Shown here: positions 1 through 8,272 of the stretch, one piece after another
Numbering within the stretch: position 1 is the stretch's first letter
Layout: every line of letters starts with the position of its first letter
Assembly (NCBI GenBank): GCA_035634055.1
Contig: DASQDR010000065.1
Span: 1 to 22,852, forward strand
Length of the DNA stretch: 22,852 bases
Source: JAICTV01 sp035634055
GTDB taxonomy: Bacteria; Planctomycetota; Phycisphaerae; Tepidisphaerales; Tepidisphaeraceae
Direction: 5' to 3'
Notes under the pieces: generated by a model
Told to the model about the DNA's origin: nothing
Database searches by the model: none
Seen by the model: the letters and a program-made list of their open reading frames with translations, nothing else
Program-made: the position numbers and the translations under genes

Positions 1-24
1 GCCGCCGCCGCCGCCGCCGCCGCG
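1..24 (+). repeat. GCC trinucleotide microsatellite coding for poly-Ala
   Basis: Seven GCC units followed by GCG encode at least eight consecutive alanines in the DUF2291 gene. The tract begins at the window edge, so its full length is unknown. Pure trinucleotide tracts can change length by slippage without breaking the frame. Confidence 0.85.
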
Positions 25-374
25 GGCTCGACCAGTGCCGCCGCCACGCGCGCCGCCGGGACGGGTGCGGCCAGCGACGCCGCGACGGGCGCCGCCGGCG
101 AGGCCGACGTCGTGCTCGAATCGGGCAACATCTTCGGCAACGCCGCCCGCGACGGGACCGGCCTGGTCGACGTCAACCGCTTCGCCAACTCCCAGGACTT
201 CAACGCGATCTCGTCGGAGATCAACCGCCGCATCGAGGAGCGCGTGTTGCCGGCGCTGCGCGAGCAGGCGGTCGTTGGCGCCACCGTGCGCTTCGTCGGC
301 TGCGCCGAGGTCGTCAGCGACGAGACCGACCTTCGCCCGCTGCGCGTCGTCCCCCTGTCGGCCACGGTGGTGCG

Positions 375-378
<4 letters not shown>
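1..378 (+). CDS. DUF2291 family periplasmic lipoprotein, C-terminal part (cut by window edge)
   Basis: Frame 1 is open from the first base and ends with TGA at 376-378, so only the last 125 residues are present. The first ~37 residues are a low-complexity Ala/Gly/Thr run. After it comes a folded segment with the motifs SGNIFGN, VNRFANSQDFN and GATVRFVG, which match my recollection of the C-terminus of DUF2291 proteins. In other bacteria DUF2291 genes sit between the substrate-binding protein and the ATPase of ribose/erythritol-type ABC operons, which is the arrangement here. The biochemical role of DUF2291 is not established; an accessory role in periplasmic substrate handling is inferred. 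The stop overlaps the next start (ATGA, 375-378). The signal peptide and lipobox would lie outside the window. The Ala-rich insert looks lineage-specific. Confidence 0.72.
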
Positions 379-1975
<1,597 letters not shown>

Positions 1976-1979
<4 letters not shown>

Positions 1980-2947
1980 CCAGATTCAACCGGAACAGCA
2001 TCGCGCGTTTTCAGTCGCTGGCCGCGCTGGCGGTGATGGTGTTGGCGATGGGGGTCCTGTCGGACAAGTTCTTCACGCCGGAGAACGGCTGGAACATCCT
2101 GCGGCAGATCTCGGTGAACCTCTGCCTGTCGCTCGGCATGACGCTGGTCGTGCTGACGGCGGGGATCGATCTGTCCGTGGGTGCGATCCTGGCGCTGGCG
2201 GGGGCGGTGGCGGCGGGGCTGCTGCGCAACGGGCTGCCGCTGACGTCCCTCGGCGCGCTGCTTCAATTCACCGTCTTCGGCGCGGCGGTGGCGGGCGTGG
2301 CGACGGGGCTTCTGCTCGGGTGGTTCAACGGCATCGCCATCACGCGGTTCGGCCTCCCGCCGTTCGTCGCCACGCTGGGGATGATGAGCATTGCCCGCGG
2401 GCTGACGATGCTCTGGACCGGCGGCTATCCCATCACCGGCCTGGGCGCGCGCTTCGGCTTCATCGGCACCGGCGTCTGGCTCGGCATCCCCATGCCGGTC
2501 TGGATCTCCGCGGCGCTGGCCGGGGTGTTCGTCGTGGTCACGCGCAAGACCAAGTTCGGCCGGTACGTCTACGCCGTCGGCGGAAACGAGCGCGCGGCGC
2601 TGCTCAGCGGGCTGCGCGTCGACCGGATCAAGCTGCGCGTCTACACGCTTGCCGGCGGGCTGGCGGGCGTCGCGGGGCTGATCATCACCGCCCGCCTTGA
2701 CTCGGCGCAACCCAACGCCGGCCTCGGATACGAATTGGATTCCATCGCGGCCGTCGTCATCGGCGGCACGTCCCTCTCCGGTGGGCGGGGATCGATCCTG
2801 GGCACCGTCTTGGGGTGCCTGATCATCGGCGTGTTGAACAACGGCCTGTTCCTGCTGAACGTCTCGCCGTTCTGGCAGCAGGTGGTCAAGGGCCTGGTCA
2901 TCCTCGCCGCCGTCGCGCTGGACAAGACCAGCGCGCGGCAGCAGTGA
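1976..2947 (+). CDS. Sugar ABC transporter permease, RbsC type
   Basis: This 323-residue hydrophobic protein has the multiple membrane helices expected of a branched-chain-permease-like CUT2 subunit. Family hallmarks visible are LTAGIDLSVGAILAL near residue 60, FVATLGMMSIARGL, the cytoplasmic loop YAVGGNERAALLSGL that contacts the ATPase, and GGTSLSGGRGSI near residue 260. It would form the transmembrane channel, probably as a homodimer, with the ATPase encoded just upstream. The ATG overlaps the preceding stop by four bases and is preceded by AGGA at a distance of eight bases. It is the last gene of this operon: the next gene is convergent, and the 57-base gap shows no convincing terminator hairpin. 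Confidence 0.93.
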
Positions 2948-3004
2948 ATCCTGGATGTGGGCGGAAGGGTCAGACGTGCGTGAGGCGGCGACGCCCGGCG
3001 GGGA

Positions 3005-3379
3005 TCACTGCGGGATGACGCGCTCGATGGCATCACGAAGGGCGTCAAACGCGACCGGCTTGACCAAGTGCTCGCTGAAGCCGGCTTCGAGCGACTCCTG
3101 CACGTCCGCCTCGGTGCCGTAGCCGCTGACGGCGATCCCCCTGGAGGCGCACCGGCGGTTGATCACCTCGCGCATCAGGTCATAGCCGCTGCCGTCGGGC
3201 AGGCCGACATCGCTGATGAGCAGGTCGAATTCCTGTTGCGCGCAGAGCTGGAGCGCGTCCGCGAACGTGCCGGCGCAGTGAACCTTGTAGCCGGACAGGT
3301 TCAGCAGCCGGGTCAGCACGCGCGCGGTGTCGTTGTGGTCCTCGACCAGAAGGATCTTGGCGCCGCCCATCTCTTCCAT
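3005..3379 (-). CDS. Single-domain response regulator (CheY-like receiver)
   Basis: With the start at 3379 the protein is 124 residues and consists only of a receiver domain. The acidic pair is E13-D14 (LLVEDH), the phosphoacceptor is D57 in LLISDVGLPDGSG, the switch hydroxyl is S85 (AVSGYG), and the conserved lysine is K107 (HLVKPV). There is no output domain, so it would work by protein contact, in a phosphorelay or chemotaxis-like signalling, with an unknown partner. A longer reading frame reaches 3457, but that start (TTG) falls inside the -35 box of a good promoter, so the ATG at 3379 is preferred. A second ATG at 3370 is possible. No histidine kinase gene lies nearby. Confidence 0.85.
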   Translation of the reverse strand: MEEMGGAKILLVEDHNDTARVLTRLLNLSGYKVHCAGTFADALQLCAQQEFDLLISDVGLPDGSGYDLMREVINRRCASRGIAVSGYGTEADVQESLEAGFSEHLVKPVAFDALRDAIERVIPQ

Positions 3380-3429
3380 AGCCGTGTTGCGCGGGCGCGA
3401 GAAAAATGCCCGGTTGCCCTCGAACGGCG

Positions 3430-3457
3430 ATGATACGCCGGCGCGGCGCCGTTGCAA
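3430..3457 (-). promoter_or_regulatory. Sigma-70-like promoter for the response regulator
   Basis: On the minus strand TTGCAA (3457-3452) is followed, after 16 bases, by TATCAT (3435-3430). Transcription would start near 3423, leaving a leader of about 45 bases before the ATG at 3379. The match to the consensus is good and the position decides the gene start. This is a sequence match only. Confidence 0.55.
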
Positions 3458-3620
3458 TCACATTCCCGGCGCCTGCGCCATGCTTTATCGCCGAGGGCAT
3501 GGCCGGTGCCACCGGTCACGCTTCGCCTGCCTCTCCGGCACCCTCTCCGCGCTTGGCACTTCCCGCACGAGCAAGGGCGGCGTGAGGATCGCTAAGCCGG
3601 GCCGTGCGCGAGGCCGTGGA

Positions 3621-4631
3621 TCAGCCCATGTTGGCGATGATGGCGTCGGCGAACTGCTCGGTGGTGGCGGCGCCGCCGAGGTCGCGGGTGCGGACTTCAC
3701 CGGCGGCGAGGGCGGCGTCGTACCCCTTGCGGATCCGGTTGGCCACGTCGTGCTCGTTGATGTGGTGGATCATCATCTCGGCGCTCATGATCAGCGCCAG
3801 TGGGTTGGCCAAGCCCTTGCCGGCGATGTCGGGGGCCGAGCCGTGAACCGCCTCGAACACCGCCGCGTCGTCACCGATGTTGCTGCCCGGCACCACCCCG
3901 AGCCCGCCGACCAGCCCCGCGCACAAATCGCTGACCAGGTCGCCGTACAGGTTCTCCATCAGCAGCACGTCCATGCGCGACGGGTCCTGCACGATCTTCA
4001 TGCAGCCGGCGTCGATGATCAGCTCTTCGTATTCAATGTTGGGGTACTCGTCCTCGGAAACCTTGCGGGCGGCGTTGAGGAACATGCCGTCGGTCAGCTT
4101 CATGATGTTCGCCTTGTGGAACACCGTGATCTTCTTGCGGCGAGCCTTGGTCGCGTAGCGGAAGGCGTAACGCGAGATGCGGTCGCAGGCGGCCTGCGAG
4201 GCGACCTTCAGGCTCGTCACCACGCCGGGGACCACCTCGTTCTCGATGCCGCTGTAGAGCCCCTCGGTGTTCTCGCGGACGATCACCATGTCCACGTTTT
4301 CGAAGCGCGTCTTCACGTTCGGCAGCGACCGCACCGGGCGCACGGCCGCGTAAAGGTTCAGCCTCTTGCGCAACTGCACGTTGACCGAGACGAACCCCCT
4401 GCCTACCGGCGTGGTCACCGGCCCTTTGAGCGCGACGCGGTGGGCGCGGATGGCGGCAAGGGTGCGCTCGGGCAGGACGTTGTCGAACCCCTGCTCGATC
4501 GCCGTCACGCCCGCCGGCAACTCCACCCATTCCACGGACAACCCGGCGGCGGCGACGACCCGCTGGGTCGCCCGCGTCACTTCCGGCCCGATCCCGTCGC
4601 CGGGAATGAGAACAATCGTGTGCTTCGCCAT
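3621..4631 (-). CDS. NAD-dependent isocitrate dehydrogenase (isocitrate/isopropylmalate dehydrogenase family)
   Basis: This 336-residue protein is a complete member of the beta-decarboxylating dehydrogenase family. It opens with LIPGDGIGPEV. The substrate-binding segment SVNVQLRKRLNLYAAVRP (Ser, Asn and three Arg), the segment VIVRENTEGLYSGIE, and the metal-site segment DLVSDLCAGLVGGLG follow in family order. The cofactor segment HGSAPDIAGKGLANP resembles NAD-specific rather than NADP-specific enzymes. The predicted reaction is isocitrate to 2-oxoglutarate plus CO2 in the TCA cycle. Homoisocitrate or 3-isopropylmalate activity is less likely given the SxN...LRK pattern. It stands alone on its transcript, between convergent or separately transcribed neighbours. 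No Shine-Dalgarno precedes the ATG (see promoter entry). Confidence 0.9.
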   Translation of the reverse strand: MAKHTIVLIPGDGIGPEVTRATQRVVAAAGLSVEWVELPAGVTAIEQGFDNVLPERTLAAIRAHRVALKGPVTTPVGRGFVSVNVQLRKRLNLYAAVRPVRSLPNVKTRFENVDMVIVRENTEGLYSGIENEVVPGVVTSLKVASQAACDRISRYAFRYATKARRKKITVFHKANIMKLTDGMFLNAARKVSEDEYPNIEYEELIIDAGCMKIVQDPSRMDVLLMENLYGDLVSDLCAGLVGGLGVVPGSNIGDDAAVFEAVHGSAPDIAGKGLANPLALIMSAEMMIHHINEHDVANRIRKGYDAALAAGEVRTRDLGGAATTEQFADAIIANMG

Positions 4632-4639
4632 GCGGTGTA

Positions 4640-4645
4640 ACTATA
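4640..4645 (-). promoter_or_regulatory. -10 box of the isocitrate dehydrogenase gene, possibly giving a leaderless mRNA
   Basis: TATAGT on the minus strand ends eight bases before the ATG (4631). A start site six to eight bases downstream would fall at or next to the A of the ATG. A weak -35 candidate (TTCCCG) lies 16 bases upstream. The eight intervening bases contain no ribosome-binding site, which fits leaderless translation. Confidence 0.45.
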
Positions 4646-4727
4646 CGCAGCAATCGCCCGCCGGGAACCGCCTCGCCGCCGATCCGCCGCGCTCGCGCGT
4701 GCCGCTGACGTCGAAGAGCGAAGAAGA

Positions 4728-4814
4728 TGAACCACGAATGGACATGAATGAAGAAGAGATCATTCTCCTTCAATCTTCTCTTATTCGTGTCCATTCGTGT
4801 CTATTCGTGGTTCA
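4728..4814. repeat. AT-rich interspersed repeat with 12-bp perfect inverted ends and 10-bp internal periodicity
   Basis: The ends are perfect inverted repeats: TGAACCACGAAT (4728-4739) and ATTCGTGGTTCA (4803-4814). Inside, the right arm carries three head-to-tail 10-mers (ATTCGTGTCC, ATTCGTGTCT, ATTCGTGGTT), and the left arm carries two copies in the opposite orientation. The element is far richer in A+T than its surroundings. From memory, very similar CACGAATGGACACGAAT strings occur in intergenic DNA of many environmental bacteria, where they are often mistranslated as small proteins. It looks like a non-coding, possibly mobilised or REP-like element; no transposase is present. Confidence 0.75.
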
Positions 4815-4865
4815 ATTTTCTACTTTGCATGGGCACATGGCGCCAGGGTCGCCGACGCGCTTATG

Positions 4866-4909
4866 AAAAAGCCGAACGCCACACGGGCCGGTGCCGCGTG
4901 TGGCGTTCG
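4866..4909 (-). terminator. Intrinsic terminator, minus strand
   Basis: A perfect 13-bp stem pairs 4873-4885 with 4897-4909 around an 11-base loop. On the minus strand it is followed by GC and then five T's (4870-4866). It lies about 90 bases beyond the stop of the small protein gene at 5001-5264 and would end that transcript. On the plus strand no T-run follows, so it is not bidirectional. Confidence 0.72.
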
Positions 4910-5000
4910 TCGTTGCTTCAAGTTGTCGCGTGCGATGAACGTCCCCATCAGCCCGACGCGGGACGTGATTGCGACCGTTGGCCGGGTCGCGCGGCGGGGG

Positions 5001-5264
5001 TCAGTCGGTCGAGATCAGCTCCAGCCCGTCGGAAATCTTCCGCGGGCGGCGGCGGTAGACCGGCGTGGGGGCTTGCGGGGCGACCGCGGCCTCCAGCACC
5101 TCTTCGAGCTTGCGCTCGGCGTTGCGGATGTCCGGGGAGGCGACGCCGGTCAGCCGGTGCGCCCGCAGGCGATCCAGCCCGCCTGGTCGGTACAGGGCGT
5201 CCTGAAGCTTGGCGTCGATCAGGTTCTCGATCGCCTTACGAAGCTCCTCAGCGTTGAATGACAT
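5001..5264 (-). CDS. Small hypothetical protein, 87 aa
   Basis: The family is not recognised. The ATG at 5264 is preceded by AGAGGAAG at a good distance, a convincing ribosome-binding site; an in-frame upstream extension to 5315 is only a low-complexity Arg/Pro run and is not favoured. The protein is soluble, with no signal peptide or membrane helix. The N-terminal half has helical character (AEELRKAIENLIDAKLQDAL), a second helix-like stretch follows (IRNAERKLEEVLEA), and the tail is basic (YRRRPRK). This could be a small DNA-, RNA- or protein-binding adaptor, but no function can be assigned. It is a single-gene unit, with a terminator downstream and a long non-coding leader region upstream. 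Confidence 0.6.
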   Translation of the reverse strand: MSFNAEELRKAIENLIDAKLQDALYRPGGLDRLRAHRLTGVASPDIRNAERKLEEVLEAAVAPQAPTPVYRRRPRKISDGLELISTD

Positions 5265-5545
5265 GGTGTAGCTTCCTCTGCGCCGTCGCGGCGCGGTTCG
5301 CGGCCCCGGTCGCACCCGGGCGGCTCACGCGGCGCCCGCCAAAAAGCGAGGCACGCGCACCGACCGCCGGTGACGGGGCATAGCCCGATTGAAACGACCG
5401 AACACAGGATCGGAACGCGAACGAGACGCGTTGATCCCTTTCACATGCCGACGGAGTTAGCTGACGGGCTGGGACCTGAAAGTGCCCCTCGGCTCCGGTC
5501 ACGCGGAAAGCGGTACGACTGACTTTTCGCGACGGAAACGATTAG

Positions 5546-5744
5546 CCCCTGTCGGCCGATACGGGGTCACGCCCGCTCTGCACGACGACACGGTCCGGAT
5601 GCTGCTCCGTCCCGTGCTGGGTTCTCCGCGCCGGCCCAATGGCTGAGCCGGCTTAGGCGGTTCAAGCTGGTCGGGATTGTAAAGGGACCGATAAGCCCGT
5701 CAACGTGCGAAGTCGCCCGCGACAGACTTTCGGCAATTTTTTTT
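5546..5744 (+). ncRNA. Candidate structured non-coding RNA ending in an intrinsic terminator
   Basis: Three tandem hairpins (5546-5566, 5589-5616, 5630-5652) are followed by a fourth hairpin and eight T's (5708-5744) on the plus strand. No plus-strand gene lies upstream for about 2.6 kb and none follows, so the terminator needs a transcript of its own. The 5' end is not defined: it could lie anywhere between about 5390 and 5545, and no clear promoter was found. No known RNA family is recognised. This is inference from structure and terminator placement. Confidence 0.33.
5708..5744 (+). terminator. Intrinsic terminator-like hairpin with T8, plus strand
   Basis: CGAAGTC (5708-5714) pairs with GACTTTCG (5725-5732), with one bulged T. 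After GCAA come eight consecutive T's (5737-5744), the longest T-run noticed in the window. An alternative inner stem GTCGC/GCGAC (5712-5716 with 5719-5723) is possible. Confidence 0.5.
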
Positions 5745-6179
5745 CCAGGCCGTTACTCATCCCGGAACCAGACGTACGGGAGGCGTTCGGAAAGGTTCCG
5801 CCACCGAGGCAATTCTCGTAATCTTAGTCGCAATCGTTGCTTCCTGAGGTCCCAGGCCGCTTCAGCAGCGAATCGCCGAGCACCGGTTTGCCGTGGTTTC
5901 GGGACGTTTAACGGCTTCGCGCCTTTGATGCTCAGGCTTTTCCTGACGCGGGGCGGTAAAGCTGGGCAACCGTAACGGCGAAAGCCTTTGCAGGCCCGGC
6001 CGCGGCGCTCGCAGTGAACGCTCCGGCCGCGCGGCGGTAATTGCGATGGGGGAACCGATCCGGGACCCGCAACGTCGGACGTCTGGCGCTCCGCGCTCAG
6101 CCACTCGCCGGAGCGACGGCGACAAGCCCGGCTGAAGTCAGCTTTACCCGCGCGGCCCCGTCATCGTTTGCGCCGGGGG

Positions 6180-6392
6180 TCATCCCTTCACCTTCTGCGC
6201 GCACTTGGCGCACTTCCCGTCGGCGCTGGCCTTTTGGATTCCCGGGCACATGGCGCAATCGTCCTGGGCGGTGCTCATGTTCTGCGACGAGCGGGTGCTC
6301 GCGCCGCCGGAGCCGCTTGCGGACTTGTTGTTGTTGCACCCGACGCCCAAGAGCAGCATTCCCGCCGCCGCCGCGATCAGTACGCTCCGCAT
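6180..6392 (-). CDS. Small Cys-rich lipoprotein with degenerate heavy-metal-binding-like motif
   Basis: From the ATG at 6392 this 70-residue protein starts with a signal peptide (MRSVLIAAAAGMLLLGVGC). A likely lipidated Cys follows LGVG, although the -3 position is Gly rather than the usual Leu. A Ser/Gly/Asn linker follows, then two CxxC pairs (CAMC and CAKC, 14 residues apart). The spacing and the words CPGIQ...DGKCAKC resemble the short heavy-metal-binding domain of copper-efflux proteins (CPMHPE...GKCPKCGM), with the His and Met replaced. A role in periplasmic metal binding is inferred. Two earlier in-frame ATGs (6395, 6410) exist; AGAGG lies six bases before 6392, which favours that start. 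Confidence 0.7.
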   Translation of the reverse strand: MRSVLIAAAAGMLLLGVGCNNNKSASGSGGASTRSSQNMSTAQDDCAMCPGIQKASADGKCAKCAQKVKG

Positions 6393-6429
6393 CATCCACC
6401 TCTGGTTCAAAAGCGTTAACCGTGAAGGT

Positions 6430-6450
6430 CCCGCACCGGCTGCGGGTTTT
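6430..6450 (+). terminator. Short hairpin followed by TTTT, plus strand
   Basis: CCCGCA (6430-6435) pairs with TGCGGG (6441-6446) around CCGGC, with TTTT directly after. No plus-strand gene ends here. On the minus strand the same hairpin would sit in the leader of the lipoprotein gene, so its real role is uncertain. Confidence 0.25.
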
Positions 6451-6498
6451 CGTTGCTCATACTACGAACGAAATAGCGGCGGGGGAATCCTCAAAGCC

Positions 6499-6536
6499 GC
6501 GCGAGCGCCCGCGGCGTCGGTCGCGGCGGCTCGCGC
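6499..6536 (-). terminator. GC-rich hairpin just after the MBL-fold gene
   Basis: GCGCGAGC (6499-6506) pairs with GCTCGCGC (6529-6536) around a GC-rich loop with further internal pairing. It begins eight bases after the stop of the gene at 6544-8211. Downstream on the minus strand only GGCTTTG follows, so the T-tract is weak. It may terminate or protect the 3' end of the three-hydrolase transcript. Confidence 0.35.
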
Positions 6537-6543
6537 CGGCGGA

Positions 6544-8211
6544 TCACTTCAGCGTGTACTCGATGAAGAGCGGCGTCGCGCGGACGTGCTTGGCCGCGTT
6601 CTGCGCCTTCTCCCATGCCTTCCATTCCGCCCGATTGGCCACGCCGAGCAGCTCTTCCTCGGTCGCCTTGTCGTCTGCCTCCTTGGCGTCGGCCGCCCAG
6701 CCGATATCGGAGCGCGCCACGCGCCCGTCGCACCGGTTCAGCAGCTCGCGGTACAGCGCGCGGGCCGGCATCTTCCAGGACTTCTTGGGATTCCGTCCCA
6801 TGGCGACGGCGCGGTCCACGGGGATGAAGGCGACCAGCTCCTGCTTGCGGTTCATCAGTCCCAGCCCCTGTTCCTTCACCGTGGCGTTGTGGCTGCCGTG
6901 GTGCCCGACCTTGTAGAACACGGTGCGGTCGAGCAGGTCGCGGGCGGTGACGGTTCGCGTCGCGCCGCCGGCGTCCCGAACGCTCCAGCTCAGCTTGTGC
7001 CACGAAAGCCAGTTTCCCTGCTGCGCGTCCGCCGGGAACAGCAGGACGCGCCCGTCGGCGATGCGCTCCACCGCCAGCGCGAGGCTCGTATTGTTGGTAA
7101 GGCTGTCCAGTTGCAGCGCGAGGTCGGCGGTCGCCTGTTGCCAATCCTCGTCAATGCGGCGCCACGCGTCCGCCTCCGCCAGGTACGCCGGGTAGGCGGA
7201 GACGAACTCCTTGCCGCTCCTGACGTGGCGGAAGCGCTGGTCGAAGGGCATCTCGCGTTCGCACTCTTCCTTTTGCTCATCCTTCAGCGCGGGGATCTGC
7301 CCATAGGCGGCCGTCCGCAGGCCGTACAGGTGGGAACTTCCCTCGCCGCCGAGCTCCTTCAGCGCCGCCTCGTCGCGCGGCGGTCCCAGGACGTAAAAGC
7401 GGAAGCCGGGGATCTCCGGCAGCTCCACGGGCCGGCCGCCCGGCTTGTGGTAGGTCGGCTTGGCGCCCAATCCGTCGCGGACGAACTTCATGGCTTCGTC
7501 AATCGTTTCGGCGAACTTGTCGGCCCCGAGCATCTTGGCGTTGCCCGCGAACCCGAGCAGGTCCCGTGCCGCCAGCGCAACCTCGCGGGAAGCGGAGCCC
7601 GCAGCGGGCGCCCCCACTCGCGCCTTGTTGTCGTCGTCCGCAGGCTCGGACTGCGCCGCCGCGTCGCCGATCGCCGCGCGCACCGCCGCGCCCAACGCCA
7701 GCGCGAGATCGTTCTTGTAGACGCTGATGCGCTCGGCCAGGTCGTCGGCGGGATCCTCTGTCCAGGCGAGCCAGACGTGGTCGACGGTCATCTGCCGGAA
7801 ATCTTTCTCCCGGCTGTTGAAGCCCGAGAGGTGATCCTTGTGCTCGTGCGTGGCGACCAGCACCGTCAGGTGATCCTTGGTCACGGCGCGAATGTCGGCG
7901 ACGACCTTCTCCATCTTGTTCTGCGGCGTGGTGGTGGCGCCCAGCGTGCCGCAGTCGATGAGCACGTGCCGGGCCGTGGCGCCCTTCCCGAAAGTCAGCA
8001 GGAAGCAGTCGCCCAGCCCCTGGCGGTACATGCGGACCATGACCGGCGGCCCGGCCGTGGCCGACGCGCGGGCGGCGCGTTTCGCCGGCCTCGCGGCGCC
8101 TTTCGCCGGCTTCGCGGTGCCGCGGGCCGGTCGGGCAGCAGCGGCGGGGCGGGCGCGGCCGTTGCGGCGGCGAAGGGCGGTGCCGTTGCCGGCGGGCTGG
8201 GATGCGGACAT
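6544..8211 (-). CDS. Metallo-beta-lactamase fold hydrolase, ComEC/Rec2-like, with basic Ala/Pro/Lys N-terminal tail
   Basis: This is a 555-residue cytoplasmic protein. Residues 1-56 are a low-complexity basic tail (repeats such as PAKGAARPAKRAARA) like the tails of histone H1-like proteins. The fold begins at MVRMYRQGLGDCFLLTF. LIDCGT, the metal motif THEHKDHLSG (HxHxDH) and, late in the chain, LLFPADAQ and YKVGHHGSHNAT follow, in the order seen in ComEC-like beta-lactamase domains that are not attached to a membrane channel. Two metal ions and a hydrolytic activity are expected; the substrate (nucleic acid, cyclic nucleotide, phosphoester) is unknown. The start has a strong AAGGAGG six bases upstream. 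It is the last of three same-strand hydrolase genes separated by gaps of only 60-65 bases. There are no membrane segments and no ComEC competence domain. Confidence 0.8.
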   Translation of the reverse strand: MSASQPAGNGTALRRRNGRARPAAAARPARGTAKPAKGAARPAKRAARASATAGPPVMVRMYRQGLGDCFLLTFGKGATARHVLIDCGTLGATTTPQNKMEKVVADIRAVTKDHLTVLVATHEHKDHLSGFNSREKDFRQMTVDHVWLAWTEDPADDLAERISVYKNDLALALGAAVRAAIGDAAAQSEPADDDNKARVGAPAAGSASREVALAARDLLGFAGNAKMLGADKFAETIDEAMKFVRDGLGAKPTYHKPGGRPVELPEIPGFRFYVLGPPRDEAALKELGGEGSSHLYGLRTAAYGQIPALKDEQKEECEREMPFDQRFRHVRSGKEFVSAYPAYLAEADAWRRIDEDWQQATADLALQLDSLTNNTSLALAVERIADGRVLLFPADAQQGNWLSWHKLSWSVRDAGGATRTVTARDLLDRTVFYKVGHHGSHNATVKEQGLGLMNRKQELVAFIPVDRAVAMGRNPKKSWKMPARALYRELLNRCDGRVARSDIGWAADAKEADDKATEEELLGVANRAEWKAWEKAQNAAKHVRATPLFIEYTLK

Positions 8212-8272
8212 GGCGTGCCTCCTTCGTGGCGTCTGCTCATCAAATCGACTCGACCCGCGCGCTCTCTCGGCA

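Larger units (their letters stand above)
5265..6179. other. 915-base region without a credible gene, rich in hairpins
   Basis: Open frames here are short, lack ribosome-binding sites and have no recognisable domains. The base composition is less GC-extreme than the coding parts. Hairpins recur: 5546-5566 (CCCC/GGGG), 5589-5616 (CACGG/CCGTG with inner CGGA/TCCG), 5630-5652 (GCCGGC on both sides of 11 bases), 5764-5799 (GGAACC/GGTTCC), 5932-5946 (TCAGG/CCTGA), 5977-5986 (GGC-GAAA-GCC, a GNRA-type loop), and 5997-6029 (two 6-bp helices with a small internal loop and one G-U pair). I looked for signatures of RNase P RNA, tmRNA, SRP RNA, GEMM and cobalamin riboswitches and found none convincing. 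The part next to 5264 must also carry the promoter and leader of the small minus-strand gene. Confidence 0.7.

Noticed and set aside
3327..4640. 437-codon plus-strand open frame
   Set aside because: It runs antisense through the isocitrate dehydrogenase gene, has no recognisable domain, and is rich in His, Arg and Gly as expected from GC-rich antisense frames.
4739..4866. Small plus-strand proteins read from the AT-rich repeat
   Set aside because: The peptides (with words like IRVHSC and LFVSIRVYS) come from translating the interspersed repeat; they are a known type of spurious call and have no ribosome-binding site.
5440..5475. Fragment resembling a 16S rRNA segment on the minus strand (CAGCTAACTCCGT)
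   Set aside because: Only about a dozen bases agree and the flanking conserved 16S sequence is absent; chance similarity.
5248..5502. 84-codon minus-strand frame upstream of the small protein
   Set aside because: It overlaps the well-supported start at 5264 in another frame, has no ribosome-binding site, and has low-complexity Arg/Ala composition.
5940..5990. Cyclic-di-GMP (GEMM) riboswitch similarity
   Set aside because: The GAAA tetraloop hairpin and GGTAAAGC word are present, but the required core segments of the motif are not in the right order, and no downstream gene fits.
6041..6150. Cobalamin riboswitch-like words on the plus strand (GGGGGAAC, GACCCGCAAC, AGCCACT)
   Set aside because: The order and spacing do not complete the conserved core, and no plus-strand gene follows to be controlled.
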